This document shows positions 36,118-46,754 of a stretch of DNA of 60,000 nt, piece by piece. This DNA comes from Nematostella vectensis (lineage: Eukaryota > Cnidaria > Anthozoa > Actiniaria > Edwardsiidae). Where the stretch lies: NCBI RefSeq assembly GCF_932526225.1, contig NC_064038.1:11285070-11345069 (forward strand), in the 5' to 3' direction. The notes below the pieces were generated by a model that saw only the letters and a program-made list of their open reading frames with translations, was not told the origin of the DNA and did no database searches. Each line of letters begins with the position of its first letter. Within the stretch, counting starts at the first letter, position 1. A program made the translations under genes and the position numbers.

Positions 36118-37880
36118 GGTATCTGTTTGAGGAGTGGGTGTGGATACCTGAGAGGGTACATTGTGGGGGGTTGTTGATACCTAAGAGGGTATATTGAAGG
36201 GGTTGGCTTGTCGATACATGAAAGGGTCCATTGGGGGGGTGTTGATACTTAAGAGGGCTCATTAGGGGGGGGGGGGGTGTTGATACATGAGAGGGTCTAT
36301 TGTGAGAGGGTTCGATACATGAGAGGGACCATTGGGGGTGTTGATACATATAAGGGAGGGGGAATTGATACATGAGGGTGTCCATTGGGGTGGGGGGTTG
36401 ATACATGAGATAATCCATCGGGAGGGGGTGCTGATACGTGAGAAGGTCCACTGTGGGGAGGAGGGGGGTGTTGATACATGGAGGGTCTATTTGGGGGGGG
36501 GGGGAGTGTTGATACATGAGAGGATCCATTGGGGATGTTGATACATATTGGGGGGTATTGATACATGAGAGTGTCCATTGAGGTGGGGGGTTGATACATG
36601 AGAGAATCCATTGGGAGGGGTTTCTGATACATGAGAGGGTCCACTGTGGGAAGGAGGGGGTGTATTCATACATGATAGGGTTCATGGGGGAGGGGGTGTT
36701 GATACATGAGAGGGTCCATTGGGGGGGAGGGGGTGTTGATACATGAGAGGGTCCATTGGGGGTGTTGATACATATTGTGGGGGGGGGGGGGGATTGATAC
36801 ATGAGAGTGTCCACTGTGGGAAGGAGGGGGTGTGTTGATACATGAGAGGGTCCATTTGGGGAAGGGGCTGTTGATACATGAGAGGGTCCATTGGGGGTGT
36901 TAATACCTATTAGGGGTGGTATTGATACATGAGAGAACACATTGGTAGGGGGTTCTGATACATGAGAGGGTCCACTGTGGGGAGGAGGGGGTGTGTCGAT
37001 ACATGAAAGGGTCCATTGGGGGGGTGTTGATACTTAAGAGGGCCCATTGGGGAGGAGGGGGGTGTTGAGACATGAGAGGGTCTATTGTGAGAGGGTTTGA
37101 TACATGAGAGGGACCATTGGGGGTGTTGATACATATAAGGGAGGGGGAATTGATACATGAGGGTGTCCATTGGGGTGGGGGGTTGATACATAAGATAATC
37201 CATCGGGACGGGGTGCTGATACGTGAGAGGGTCCACTGTGGGGAGGAGGAGGTGTGTTCATACATGGGAGGGTTCATTGGGGAGGTGTTGATACTTAAGA
37301 GGGTCTATTGTGAGAGGGTTTGATACATGAGAGGGTCCATTGGGGTTGTTGATACATATTGGGGGGTATTGATACATGAGAGTGTCCATTGAGGTGGGGG
37401 GTTGATACATGAGAGAACCCATTGGGAGGGGGTTCTGATACATGAGAGGGTCCACTGTGGGAAGGAGGGGGTGTATTCATACATGATAGGGTTCATGGGG
37501 GGGGGGGGTGTTGATACTTAAGAGGGTCCATTGGGGGGGAGGGGGTGTTGATACATGAGAGGGTCCATTGGGGGTGTTGATACCTATTAGGGGTGGTATT
37601 GATACATGAGAGAACACATTGGTAGGGGGTTCTGATACATGAGAGGGTCCACTGTGGGGAGGAGGGGGTGTGTTGATACATGAGAGGGTCCATTTGGGGG
37701 GGGGGGGTGTTGACACATGAGAGGGTCCCTTGGGGGGAGGGTGTTGATACATGAGAAGGTGCATTTGGGTGGGGGAGGTTAAATGAGAAAGTCCATTTTG
37801 GGGGGGTAGGTTACATGAGAAGGTCAATTTAAGGGGAGGGACTGAAGATGCAGGGAAGGCCTCTTTGGGGTAGGTGATAA
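36118..37880 (+). repeat. G-rich minisatellite, about 35 bp units
   Basis: Tandem units of the form 'gttgatacatgagagggtcc' followed by 'attggggg' with G runs of variable length. Larger blocks recur: the sequence around 36332 repeats 785 bp later at 37117, so the array grew by block duplication as well as by single units. Open frames on the minus strand (up to 289 codons, Pro/His/Ser-rich with MYQH motifs) arise only from the repeat. Confidence 0.85.
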
Positions 37881-39700
37881 GGATACACGAGAGGGTCCAT
37901 TGGGGAAGAGAGGTGTGAATACAATCAATTAATCATTTTTTTACGCTGTCATATGGCAAGGATTTGCGAAACCTGTGATTGTACTAGGACATTAGGTTTT
38001 TGGGCTACTTTTTAAGATTGATAAACTCCTGCAAGTTAAAATGGCACATGTAACTCATATCAACAAATGGATAAGGGGTGTTGAAGGGAAAAATAGCAAG
38101 ATGAATTAGAATGATACAAACCTTTGACAGATTATATCATGCAATATACCATTGACAATTGGTGGTGGGTGGGGCAGTATGGCATGCAAAACCAGTACAG
38201 CTAGGCACACTACCTCGAACATATGGCATATCTGCATCATCTCGAATCAGCATTATACAGGACATTTTCCACCTGAAGCAACCAAAGTTAATTAAGCAGG
38301 TTTAACAGGTGCATATCCAGAGGGGGGGGGGGCAAAAAGTCCTGACCCCACCCTGCTCATGTGAAGAGATAAGTTCGAGTCCAGTTGACACTTTCCAGGA
38401 ACAGATCTAGGGGTTTAAAAAAGGGTGGGCTGAAGCAAGAGTTTCAAATAAGGGGGGGTTGGGAGTGGGGCCGGATTCATCATTCTTCCGTAGATCTCCC
38501 TATATTTCTCATATTTATAAGCCAAATGTCTAAAGATAGAGGTATGGGCCCGTCTCACCCTCCCCTTGGTCCGCACTTGTCTTCATAGTTGAAAAGAGGC
38601 TTAATTCTATGTATGTCATTGGATAATAAACGTTTCTAGATGGATCTAGTGACTTATTACCAGAGCTAAAGATGCCGATTCGAGCTTAATTGAGTTGTTG
38701 TCAGTGAAATACTACTCTTGCCCCCAACCTGTGTTTCCTTTAGACACACCCCTGTCTTCATATAGCACCAACAAGAAGGAGATTTGCTGCCTCTTTGTAT
38801 GAATGTTAAATCGTTTAATTTTTTCAGGGGTCTGGTATCCATCAAATCGCACGCTCTGATTGGCTCTTGCGAGGTCCGGTATCCTACGATCTGGAACCCG
38901 CGATACCAGACCGCTCACCTCCAAAGCTCGAAATAGTGAGTTGATTTTTGTAAAATGAAAATCGAAAACTGGATTTTTACTGCCGAGATTTTAGATCTTC
39001 ACACTAAAACGGCATTTTATTTGTCATTTTATCTAGAATCATTAACTTTACAGAAAATCGGCTTCAAACCCCCTGTGTTTTGACAATTTCCCGCCATAAT
39101 GATTTTGCAACGCGCGCGACAATTTCAAGTTTGCTGAAAGTTTATTTTGGATAAAAAAAAGACACAAATCGTCTCTTTATACGAAGAAAAACGACAAATC
39201 ACTCTAGGAATTTACCTGCTGCATAATCAGCCCAACGTATCCACATTCAAGAGAAGTTCTTTGGTGAATATATGTTATCGTCTGTGGAGGATTTACAGCG
39301 AAAGAAGACATTTCTACGATCAATTCGAGTTGAGAACGACGTATCAATTTGACTAAATTATTTTACAAAATTGTTGGTCAAAACTCGGAGAATGTCGTCT
39401 TTGGAGGTTCTGTATTTCTGGAGTATTAAAAGCGTTGAAGCGAAACCTCGCCTCCGTCAGTATTTTCAAGACCTCGGGGTCACGGTATTTCACGATACGG
39501 ACCCCAAATATATATATTTGATAATGTGCTAAAACTAATATGCTGTATCTGTGACGTAGTTTCATATCAAAATCTTTTAAGAATCGCCCCAAATATTACT
39601 TACCAGTGTCTTCATAAAGTATCGTGGAAGATGAAGAAAATAAACAGCGAAAAGCTTGGATTTTGAGTCTTTCAACCCGTTTTTCGGTCACCCTTTGTAG
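37881..39700. other. Intergenic stretch
   Basis: No gene supported. Around 38828-38925 an inverted pair (ggtctggtatc ... gataccagacc) forms a small foldback. A 69-codon plus frame at 39147-39356 has no start or splice context. Confidence 0.4.
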
Positions 39701-39712
39701 TTTTATAAGAAC
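39701..39712. repeat. Target site duplication, left
   Basis: 'ttttataagaac' here is repeated exactly at 42323-42334, bracketing the Penelope-like palindrome. The length is in the range usual for these retroelements. Confidence 0.65.
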
Positions 39713-39988
39713 TTTTAAAGAAAAAGTCGACAACAACGCAGATTTATGTTTTTTAGAACGATATTTCGGCAGGCCAATACCTGCCTTCTTCAGGTTATAA
39801 ATGAGTTACAATGGCATGTTATAGCTAGTATATGTACAAAGTTCATTAATGATTAACTAACAAAAGGTAAAAATAGTAATTGAGTGACAAAGTACAAAGT
39901 TCATTGATGATTAACTAACAAAAGGTAAAATTAGTAATTTAGTGACTTATGGAAGATGGTAAATAGGGTGGTGTGGATTACTAAGTAG

Positions 39989-40966
39989 CTAAACGGTTTC
40001 TTCACGCCGGTTGAGGCCACCGGGTTCAAGAGTGCCAGCGCGAGCTATCAGTGTGGCTTCTCTTGCTTTGCGGATGGAGTCGCGGTTATTTCTTATTTTT
40101 TCAATAGGTATTAGCTCTATGTCAGAAGCGGAGTGGTTGGGTTTTAGGAAGTGTTCAGCGGCGTGGGTTGGTATGGATCGAGATTGAGAGTCTACAGTTC
40201 TGCGGTGGTCATTAAATCGTTCTTTTAATTTGCGTTTAGTTTCCCCAATATATTGAAGGTTACAGCGGTTACATTGAATCATATAAATCACGTTTTTAGT
40301 ATTGCAGGTTATGTGGGAGGTTATAGGTCGTGTTTCACCTGTTGAGAAAAATGTGTAGCTTGTAAGGCCATCGGTTCTAATATAGGGGCAGGTTAGGCAG
40401 TTTTTTCCGCAACGGAAAGCACCGGGAGGTTGGTTGGTGGGAGAGCGGTCGGAAGGTAGCTTGGCTTTAACGAGGATGTCGCGGAGGTTAGGTGAGCGGC
40501 GAAAGGCGACAAGAGGGGGCTCAGTGAAAACCTTATGGCATCGCTTCGACGAGAGTAGAAGGTTGTAGTTTCTACGGATTATGTTGTTGATGTTAGGTAG
40601 TGTAGGGTTATAGGTAGTGACAAAGGGGATGCGACGGGAGTTTTTGTGGTTGTTATTATTAGGGCGTAGGGCGTCAATGCGGGAAATGTTAGCAACGCGT
40701 AGGATTTGTCTCTTGAGAAAAGCGGGTTTATAGCCACGCTTGAGGAGGTAGTTGGTGAGTTCATTGCAGCGGTTATTAAAGCTTTCTTCTGTAGAACAAA
40801 TGCGGCGAATACGGAGGGCGAGGCTATAGGGGATGGCCTTTTTGGTGTGATGAGGATGGCAAGATGAAAAAAGAAGGTGTTGGTGTTTGTCAGTAGGTTT
40901 GGAGTAGAGGTCAGTTTCGATTTTACTATTAACAAGGGAGACATTAACGTCAAGAAAAGGTACATT
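39989..40966 (-). CDS. Penelope-like polyprotein C-terminal fragment, left copy
   Basis: Mirror image of the right-hand copy and identical to it wherever compared. The open frame has no start of its own near the centre: it enters at the palindrome spacer and ends with the GIY-YIG endonuclease domain. 5' truncation has removed the catalytic part of the reverse transcriptase, so the copy is not expected to be autonomous. The 163-codon frame crossing the centre (41070-40579) is an antisense shadow. Confidence 0.75.
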   Translation of the reverse strand, partial: NVPFLDVNVSLVNSKIETDLYSKPTDKHQHLLFSSCHPHHTKKAIPYSLALRIRRICSTEESFNNRCNELTNYLLKRGYKPAFLKRQILRVANISRIDALRPNNNNHKNSRRIPFVTTYNPTLPNINNIIRRNYNLLLSSKRCHKVFTEPPLVAFRRSPNLRDILVKAKLPSDRSPTNQPPGAFRCGKNCLTCPYIRTDGLTSYTFFSTGETRPITSHITCNTKNVIYMIQCNRCNLQYIGETKRKLKERFNDHRRTVDSQSRSIPTHAAEHFLKPNHSASDIELIPIEKIRNNRDSIRKAREATLIARAGTLEPGGLNRREETV

Positions 40967-40980
40967 GTTATAGGAGTAAC

Positions 40981-41958
40981 AATGTACCTTTTCTTGACGT
41001 TAATGTCTCCCTTGTTAATAGTAAAATCGAAACTGACCTCTACTCCAAACCTACTGACAAACACCAACACCTTCTTTTTTCATCTTGCCATCCTCATCAC
41101 ACCAAAAAGGCCATCCCCTATAGCCTCGCCCTCCGTATTCGCCGCATTTGTTCTACAGAAGAAAGCTTTAATAACCGCTGCAATGAACTCACCAACTACC
41201 TCCTCAAGCGTGGCTATAAACCCGCTTTTCTCAAGAGACAAATCCTACGCGTTGCTAACATTTCCCGCATTGACGCCCTACGCCCTAATAATAACAACCA
41301 CAAAAACTCCCGTCGCATCCCCTTTGTCACTACCTATAACCCTACACTACCTAACATCAACAACATAATCCGTAGAAACTACAACCTTCTACTCTCGTCG
41401 AAGCGATGCCATAAGGTTTTCACTGAGCCCCCTCTTGTCGCCTTTCGCCGCTCACCTAACCTCCGCGACATCCTCGTTAAAGCCAAGCTACCTTCCGACC
41501 GCTCTCCCACCAACCAACCTCCCGGTGCTTTCCGTTGCGGAAAAAACTGCCTAACCTGCCCCTATATTAGAACCGATGGCCTTACAAGCTACACATTTTT
41601 CTCAACAGGTGAAACACGACCTATAACCTCCCACATAACCTGCAATACTAAAAACGTGATTTATATGATTCAATGTAACCGCTGTAACCTTCAATATATT
41701 GGGGAAACTAAACGCAAATTAAAAGAACGATTTAATGACCACCGCAGAACTGTAGACTCTCAATCTCGATCCATACCAACCCACGCCGCTGAACACTTCC
41801 TAAAACCCAACCACTCCGCTTCTGACATAGAGCTAATACCTATTGAAAAAATAAGAAATAACCGCGACTCCATCCGCAAAGCAAGAGAAGCCACACTGAT
41901 AGCTCGCGCTGGCACTCTTGAACCCGGTGGCCTCAACCGGCGTGAAGAAACCGTTTAG
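40981..41958 (+). CDS. Penelope-like polyprotein C-terminal fragment, right copy
   Basis: About 325 codons open from 40981 to the stop at 41958. The first part (NVPFLDVNVSLVNSKIETDL, then YSKPTDKHQHL and CHPHHTKKAIPY) matches the end of the reverse transcriptase and its thumb region in Penelope-like elements. A linker with paired cysteines follows (FRCGKNCLTCPYI). Then comes a GIY-YIG nuclease with VIYMI, YIGET and RFNDHR motifs near fragment residues 226-256. RT plus GIY-YIG is the defining Penelope architecture, in which the nuclease helps integration. The RT catalytic motif lies upstream of the truncation and is absent. Confidence 0.75.
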   Translation, partial: NVPFLDVNVSLVNSKIETDLYSKPTDKHQHLLFSSCHPHHTKKAIPYSLALRIRRICSTEESFNNRCNELTNYLLKRGYKPAFLKRQILRVANISRIDALRPNNNNHKNSRRIPFVTTYNPTLPNINNIIRRNYNLLLSSKRCHKVFTEPPLVAFRRSPNLRDILVKAKLPSDRSPTNQPPGAFRCGKNCLTCPYIRTDGLTSYTFFSTGETRPITSHITCNTKNVIYMIQCNRCNLQYIGETKRKLKERFNDHRRTVDSQSRSIPTHAAEHFLKPNHSASDIELIPIEKIRNNRDSIRKAREATLIARAGTLEPGGLNRREETV

Positions 41959-42153
41959 CTACTTAGTAATCCACACCACCCTATTTACCATCTTCCATAA
42001 GTCACTAAATTACTAATTTTACCTTTTGTTAGTTAATCATCAATGAACTTTGTACTTTGTCACTCAATTACTATTTTTACCTTTTGTTAGTTAATCATTA
42101 ATGAACTTTGTACATATACTAGCTATAACATGCCATTGTAACTCATTTATAAC

Positions 42154-42183
42154 CTGAAGAAGGCAGGTATTGGCCTGCCGAAA
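42154..42183 (+). ncRNA. Hammerhead-like core in the Penelope terminal block
   Basis: CTGAAGA, then a 6 bp stem (ggcagg/cctgcc) with a six-base loop, then GAAA, matches the catalytic core and stem II of hammerhead ribozymes, which are known in Penelope-like element termini. A mirror copy lies at 39793-39764 on the minus strand. I could not complete stems I and III convincingly, so self-cleavage is unproven. Confidence 0.4.
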
Positions 42184-42322
42184 TATCGTTCTAAAAAACA
42201 TAAATCTGCGTTGTTGTCGACTTTTTCTTTAAAGGTTTTATTAATTAATCAACTGTCGACGCAGACCACAAGGTCCGACGCACACCAGCAGATAGAGGCT
42301 GTCCGGTGGTTTCTTCCTACGT

Positions 42323-42334
42323 TTTTATAAGAAC
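42323..42334. repeat. Target site duplication, right
   Basis: Exact second copy of 'ttttataagaac', immediately after the right-hand tail of the Penelope-like insertion. Confidence 0.65.
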
Positions 42335-42339
42335 GCATG

Positions 42340-42496
42340 CATGATTGGCCAAATCTTTAAAGCAAAAGCCAATCAATGGGACTGAAAGATACATTATAAC
42401 CCAGTCTCCGCGAAAAATTGATCAGCTCAGTCAACACTGACTCATCGATTCACGAACGATGCAACCCGAAAGGACCCTAAAATAGCAAATTTCTGA
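42340..42496 (+). promoter_or_regulatory. Putative MOCS2A promoter region
   Basis: Two CCAAT-type motifs in opposite orientation (gattggcc near 42344 and agccaatcaatggg near 42369) lie about 130-150 bp upstream of the MOCS2A start codon. No TATA box is evident. The Penelope insertion ends immediately upstream. Confidence 0.3.
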
Positions 42497-43620
42497 ATGG
42501 ATCTTCTTAACAATGGTACAGATTCTAAAGTAAAGGTAAATCTATAGTTTTGTGATGTATTAATGAAGGTGTTAATGAAGTAAAAAATCCAAATTCTTGT
42601 TGTTTGTTTATATTCCTCTGTAGGCAACAACAAAGCAAATTGATTAAAATGAAAAAGTTTACAAATTACTTTTGTTGGATTTTTACGATATCTCATTTTT
42701 TATAGGAAGGTCCTTTGCACATTTCCGAAATTATACAGCAGCTGTTTTTAAAGTTAGATTTTGTTAAATCTTCATTATCCATTTCATAATCGGAAATTGA
42801 TTCATCCTGTGTATAAAGTTTCTATGATAGCTCCAAATGTTACCAATCATACTTGTTACTCCATTGATTTTATTTTCTAGGTAGTATTACTATTTTTTGC
42901 CCAAAGCCGTGAACTTGCCGAACAAAAATCAGCTGAAATCTCACTTCCAGTCGAAACTTCACGAGAAGAACTCTTAGAAACAATCACAAACCTGTACCCA
43001 AGGTACCGGACTATATATCCTATCTATTTAAAATCCAAATACCCAACCAGTCTTACTCTCCAACCAGATTAATCAGTGTAGTCAACCAAAAACTGCTTGT
43101 CGACTTCTACTGTAGTTTTTGTAGCACTGTCCTATTTATTTCAAGTATTTTTTTTTTATTTAATGGTTTTCTAAGATTTAGGCGGATCCAGATGTGGGCC
43201 ATGGACGCAGTCCCACCCATTCTCAATGATTTTGCATAAAATATTTTATATGAAAATTCCTGTCCTCTCTTCTCAACCCCAGGGTCCAACCCGGATTTCA
43301 GTATTCTATCTCTTACTCTTTCTGTTGCTCGTGTAACTTGAAAAGTAAGTTTTGGATGAATTGTAATGCCCCATTCATTTCTTTTATTTTTATTAGTTTT
43401 CTCTTTTTCATGTTTTTTTTTTAGAAAAAAATATAAGCTGGATGGACCACTTTTGAGGATTATGCATATTATAATTCTTTGATTGCTATTTTTTAGGATC
43501 TCACAGATTCAAAACAACATTGTCTTGTCAGTAAACCAACAATACCTTGAAGAAGAGTGCACTGTTAGGTTACAAACAGGAGACGAAATTGCTGTTATTC
43601 CCCCCATAAGTGGTGGATAA
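42497..43620 (+). CDS. MOCS2A: Molybdopterin synthase sulfur carrier subunit (MOCS2A), 94 aa, three exons
   Basis: Exons 42497-42535, 42881-43002 and 43497-43620 join in frame with GT-AG borders into 94 residues. The protein begins MDLLNNGTDSKVKVVLLFFA, carries the ubiquitin-like fold signature FFAQSREL near residues 18-25, and ends TGDEIAVIPPISGG. The terminal Gly-Gly is the site that is adenylated and turned into a thiocarboxylate by the MOCS3-type enzyme; the subunit then delivers sulfur to precursor Z (cPMP) inside molybdopterin synthase. Length matches the family (about 80-90 aa). Its partner MOCS2B lies downstream on the same strand. An AATAAA near 44425 could end the transcript. The start could be slightly different, since residues 1-12 are not conserved. 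Confidence 0.92.
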
Positions 43621-46600
43621 CACAGGAAAAATCATTTTGTGCCGTCAGCCATCAGAAAGAGGTATAGTGCCATTGGGCCCAAATTAGTAATTCAGCGCAA
43701 GGGATGATTCAGGTGTTTCTAAGGATTTTTGAAGTGACTATTTGGACCTCTGTCTACCCCTAACTATTCAACTGGGATTTAACATGGAGAAAGTAATGTC
43801 CTTTCCCTCCAGCATGTAAAAAGAATGAGTGACGTCTACACCCAAACACCTCCTAGTGACTTGCCTTTCCCTTCAAAACTTAATCTGTTCATTAAATTCT
43901 TGACCACTTGCAGCCTTTTTTTATATTATTCCAATCTCCTTTTAATATTGTTCTTATCTCCAGCAAGGCATAGATTAGTAACCTAGCCCCTAGTTCATAT
44001 AGACTGCCAGCTTTTACTTACATCATGAAGATATTTACTCTTCTGAGATAAGATTTTAAGCTTTTATGATTAAATAATTTATGGCATTTCCATATATGTA
44101 ATAATAGACATCACCTCAAGTGATAGCCTAACTCAGTAATTTGTTTCCCATCAGTTGTAAGTTGCATTTAGGTTATTACTTCTCTCCCTCTCCTGTTTTA
44201 ACCACAAAATGCCCACAAACACATTTGTATTTAATTATTTTCAAGATGTTCTAAAGAGTGGTTCTGATTGACTTTTTGTTGGTGAACCTCATTGATGGAC
44301 CTTTTAGAAGGCAGCTGTTTCTAATTGCAAATATTGCTCTGTGACATAATTAAGCAGATTCATATTCCCCACATGGTGGGTAGTTGCTTGAGATAAAAGA
44401 CAAGAAACAACAATTTTGCTGCTTGAATAAAACTGTTTTGTGCTTCTAAATAGTTCTGAGTAGCAGTCAACAAGACTGTCATACTAAAGGGTTGACATTC
44501 TAAAGGGTGATTTTGGCTAAACCATGCTCAGAGAAGAAAACTTGACAAACTCACCTTTGTATTTTACTTATACATGGTAATACCTAGGGATCATGTTTAC
44601 ATTTTAAAATAATTTTGGAAGTCTTCCAAATTTAGCTCCTCCCCCAGTGTGGCAAAAGAGGAGAGACATAAAATTGTATAGAGTGTCATGTTGTTTGACA
44701 GCAATGTATTATAACAAGGTAATATTATATTATTATAATATATATAATAATATAATATAATATATATTATTATAATATTATTATAACAAGATAACAAGAT
44801 AATAATATAAACAAGATAATAAGATAAGATAATGATTTTATGGGTTCAGTTTTTCAGTGTATACAAAGTTTGTTCTTTACTACCTCAAGATATTTTCAAA
44901 TGCCGGCTATAAACACATCTTTACCCACACACCCTACACAACTACATGCATATCAATCAATGGCTGTTGTTTTCTAAATGGTCTAAGAGAGCCTGGGGCG
45001 AGCGCAGGGAGACCTGTGATGTTCTAAAACGATAGGGACTAGGCTCCATTTCCAAGATGGCTGCCAGAGCAAAATCGTAGTATAAACACAAATTCCTGCA
45101 AGTTTAAGTGGAAATTCTCGACTTACAAAGCTCTAGAGCGATAATAAAAAAGCGAAAAAATTATTGAAGTGGACTCCCAAGTATGGTATGTAATGCCTAA
45201 TAAGGAAATGACCGAGTGAGCTAGGAAAATGACAGTTTTCAGAACAAGATTGACTGACATGATGATGTTACATGGGCCCACCCCATCCCCCTCCCATGTA
45301 CTTTTGACATCTAGGAGGCTTTTTAATAGCAATTTCGTCAATATGTTGCATAAAAATCTATTGCTCATTACAAAGTTTTTTTTGGGGTGGTGGGGGGGGG
45401 GGGGGCTGGTAGGGGCTTGGGACCACACCCACGTATTTTTAGGTGACAATTTGCACCTTCCCGGCTCAGCCAAAGTCATAGCGCAAAAGTAATAATAACT
45501 TTAACAGGGGGTCAGTATAGGAGGGTATTCAGTCATATTATGTAAAAGCGTATGGCGAACATGTAAAAAAAAAAAATCCGCAGAGGGGTACCGAGAGGAG
45601 TTTGCCCTCCCACTCCTACCAAAAAGTGCTTGTGTTCCTACCATTATCACACTAAAGATCTTTCATTACCGGAAGGTTTTCCCTTTGTCGGTCACCGCCA
45701 GTTACATATTTGCTATGAGTTAACCATACAGCAGTCGTGTGTTCTATGATGCAAAGCCAAAGCTTTGACATTTTTGGGATTCCTTAAAAAAATGTCCTGT
45801 AGTAGCTTTTTTAATATGAGGTATTTTTTCTGATTAGAATGTTTTGAAAAGAAGTTACCTGTTTAAGTGGACGTATTTTCTTTTAACTCTAATGTCCGAG
45901 GGTTCGATATTTTGCAAAATCATCGGAAATGACACAGAACGCTACCCTCCGGCCTTCTGTAGTGCATCTTGTATTTTGTTTTTCTCTTGCCTGAAATGAC
46001 GTCTCTTTTGAATAGCTTTTCATTGTGATAGTGATTAGATCTGAAGACCCCAAATTGATTAATTAAAATAGCTTAAAGATATCTGAATATTGATTTGTCT
46101 TTATTTTTTGTCAACAAGTAAAGCACCGGCTTATAGTAGATAGTTTTTTTGGCCGTGATAAAGTCAACATGATTTTTTTTTCGTGGTAGTATTGTTTAGT
46201 ATCAATATAATCCATCGATCAGCCGCAGGGCAAATCGAGTCCTTTTAGGGAGTTACTCTTAGCACAATTAAAAAAAAAAAAAAAACATGCTAAAAGTTCT
46301 AGAAGAGCTGTTCAGAAAGTTGTAAAGACTTTGACATGAAGTCAAACATACAAAATCAAAAGCATTATGAATGTCCAAACAATCAAACACGCGGATTTCC
46401 ATAAAAATGGTTTTTAATCCGTGATTATTGTCTAGGATTAGATAATTGCTTCTTATCGGAATAATAAAAACACTGAAATCAATTAACCAACTTGAAAATT
46501 CATGCAAATGTCAGGGAGTGCAGCTGGTTTCGCTTGGCAGCTATTTTTTTTCGGAATGATTGAACCAGTGCTGATAACTTTTAGCCTAAGGTTTCATTTA

Positions 46601-46754
46601 AAGTTTTAATTCACGCTGAGTACCAGATGAATCGGGGTGACCCACGCTATCTTTATCGCTATTGAAATAATTTTACTTGAAGTGTTGAACGATAAAATCG
46701 TCGTTTAAGTCGAGAAACCCGTTGTTGGTTCTTCTGGCAAATAACTTCGGTGTC
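43621..46754. other. MOCS2A-MOCS2B intergenic stretch
   Basis: About 3.1 kb with no gene. It contains a TA-rich imperfect palindrome/microsatellite at about 44720-44830 (ataata/tattat), a candidate AATAAA at about 44425, one copy of dispersed family C at 45040-45260, and a poly-G tract near 45390. Confidence 0.5.
45040..45260 (+). repeat. Dispersed repeat family C, copy 1
   Basis: Shares with the inverse of 49310-49510 the ordered words 'aaaatcgtagta.aaacac', 'aattcctgca', 'atggcatgtaat' (here 'atggtatgtaat'), 'gagtgagcta' and 'aacaagattga.tga'. The similarity spans about 200 bp. No coding sense. Confidence 0.5.

Larger units (their letters stand above)
39713..42322. mobile_element. Penelope-like retroelement arranged as a head-to-head palindrome
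   Basis: Two 5'-truncated copies face away from each other. Position x on the left pairs with 81947-x on the right; arms run about 39714-40970 and 40977-42233 around a 6 bp spacer (taggag), and appear identical wherever I compared them. Outside each coding part lie two direct copies of a segment containing 'ttttgttagttaatcat', then a conserved terminal block. On the right the terminal block is followed by about 85 bp absent from the left. The whole is bracketed by 'ttttataagaac'. Flanks joined at that 12-mer would restore an empty site. The inverted-dimer form is known for Penelope elements and is probably a product of one insertion event. Confidence 0.8.

Noticed and set aside
36071-37827. 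Pro/His-rich minus-strand frames up to 289 codons
   Set aside because: By-products of the G-rich minisatellite; residues track the repeat unit and no start or splice context exists.
40579-41368. Two identical 163-codon frames crossing the palindrome centre
   Set aside because: They run antisense or out of frame to the Penelope-like coding frame and are duplicated only because of the palindrome.
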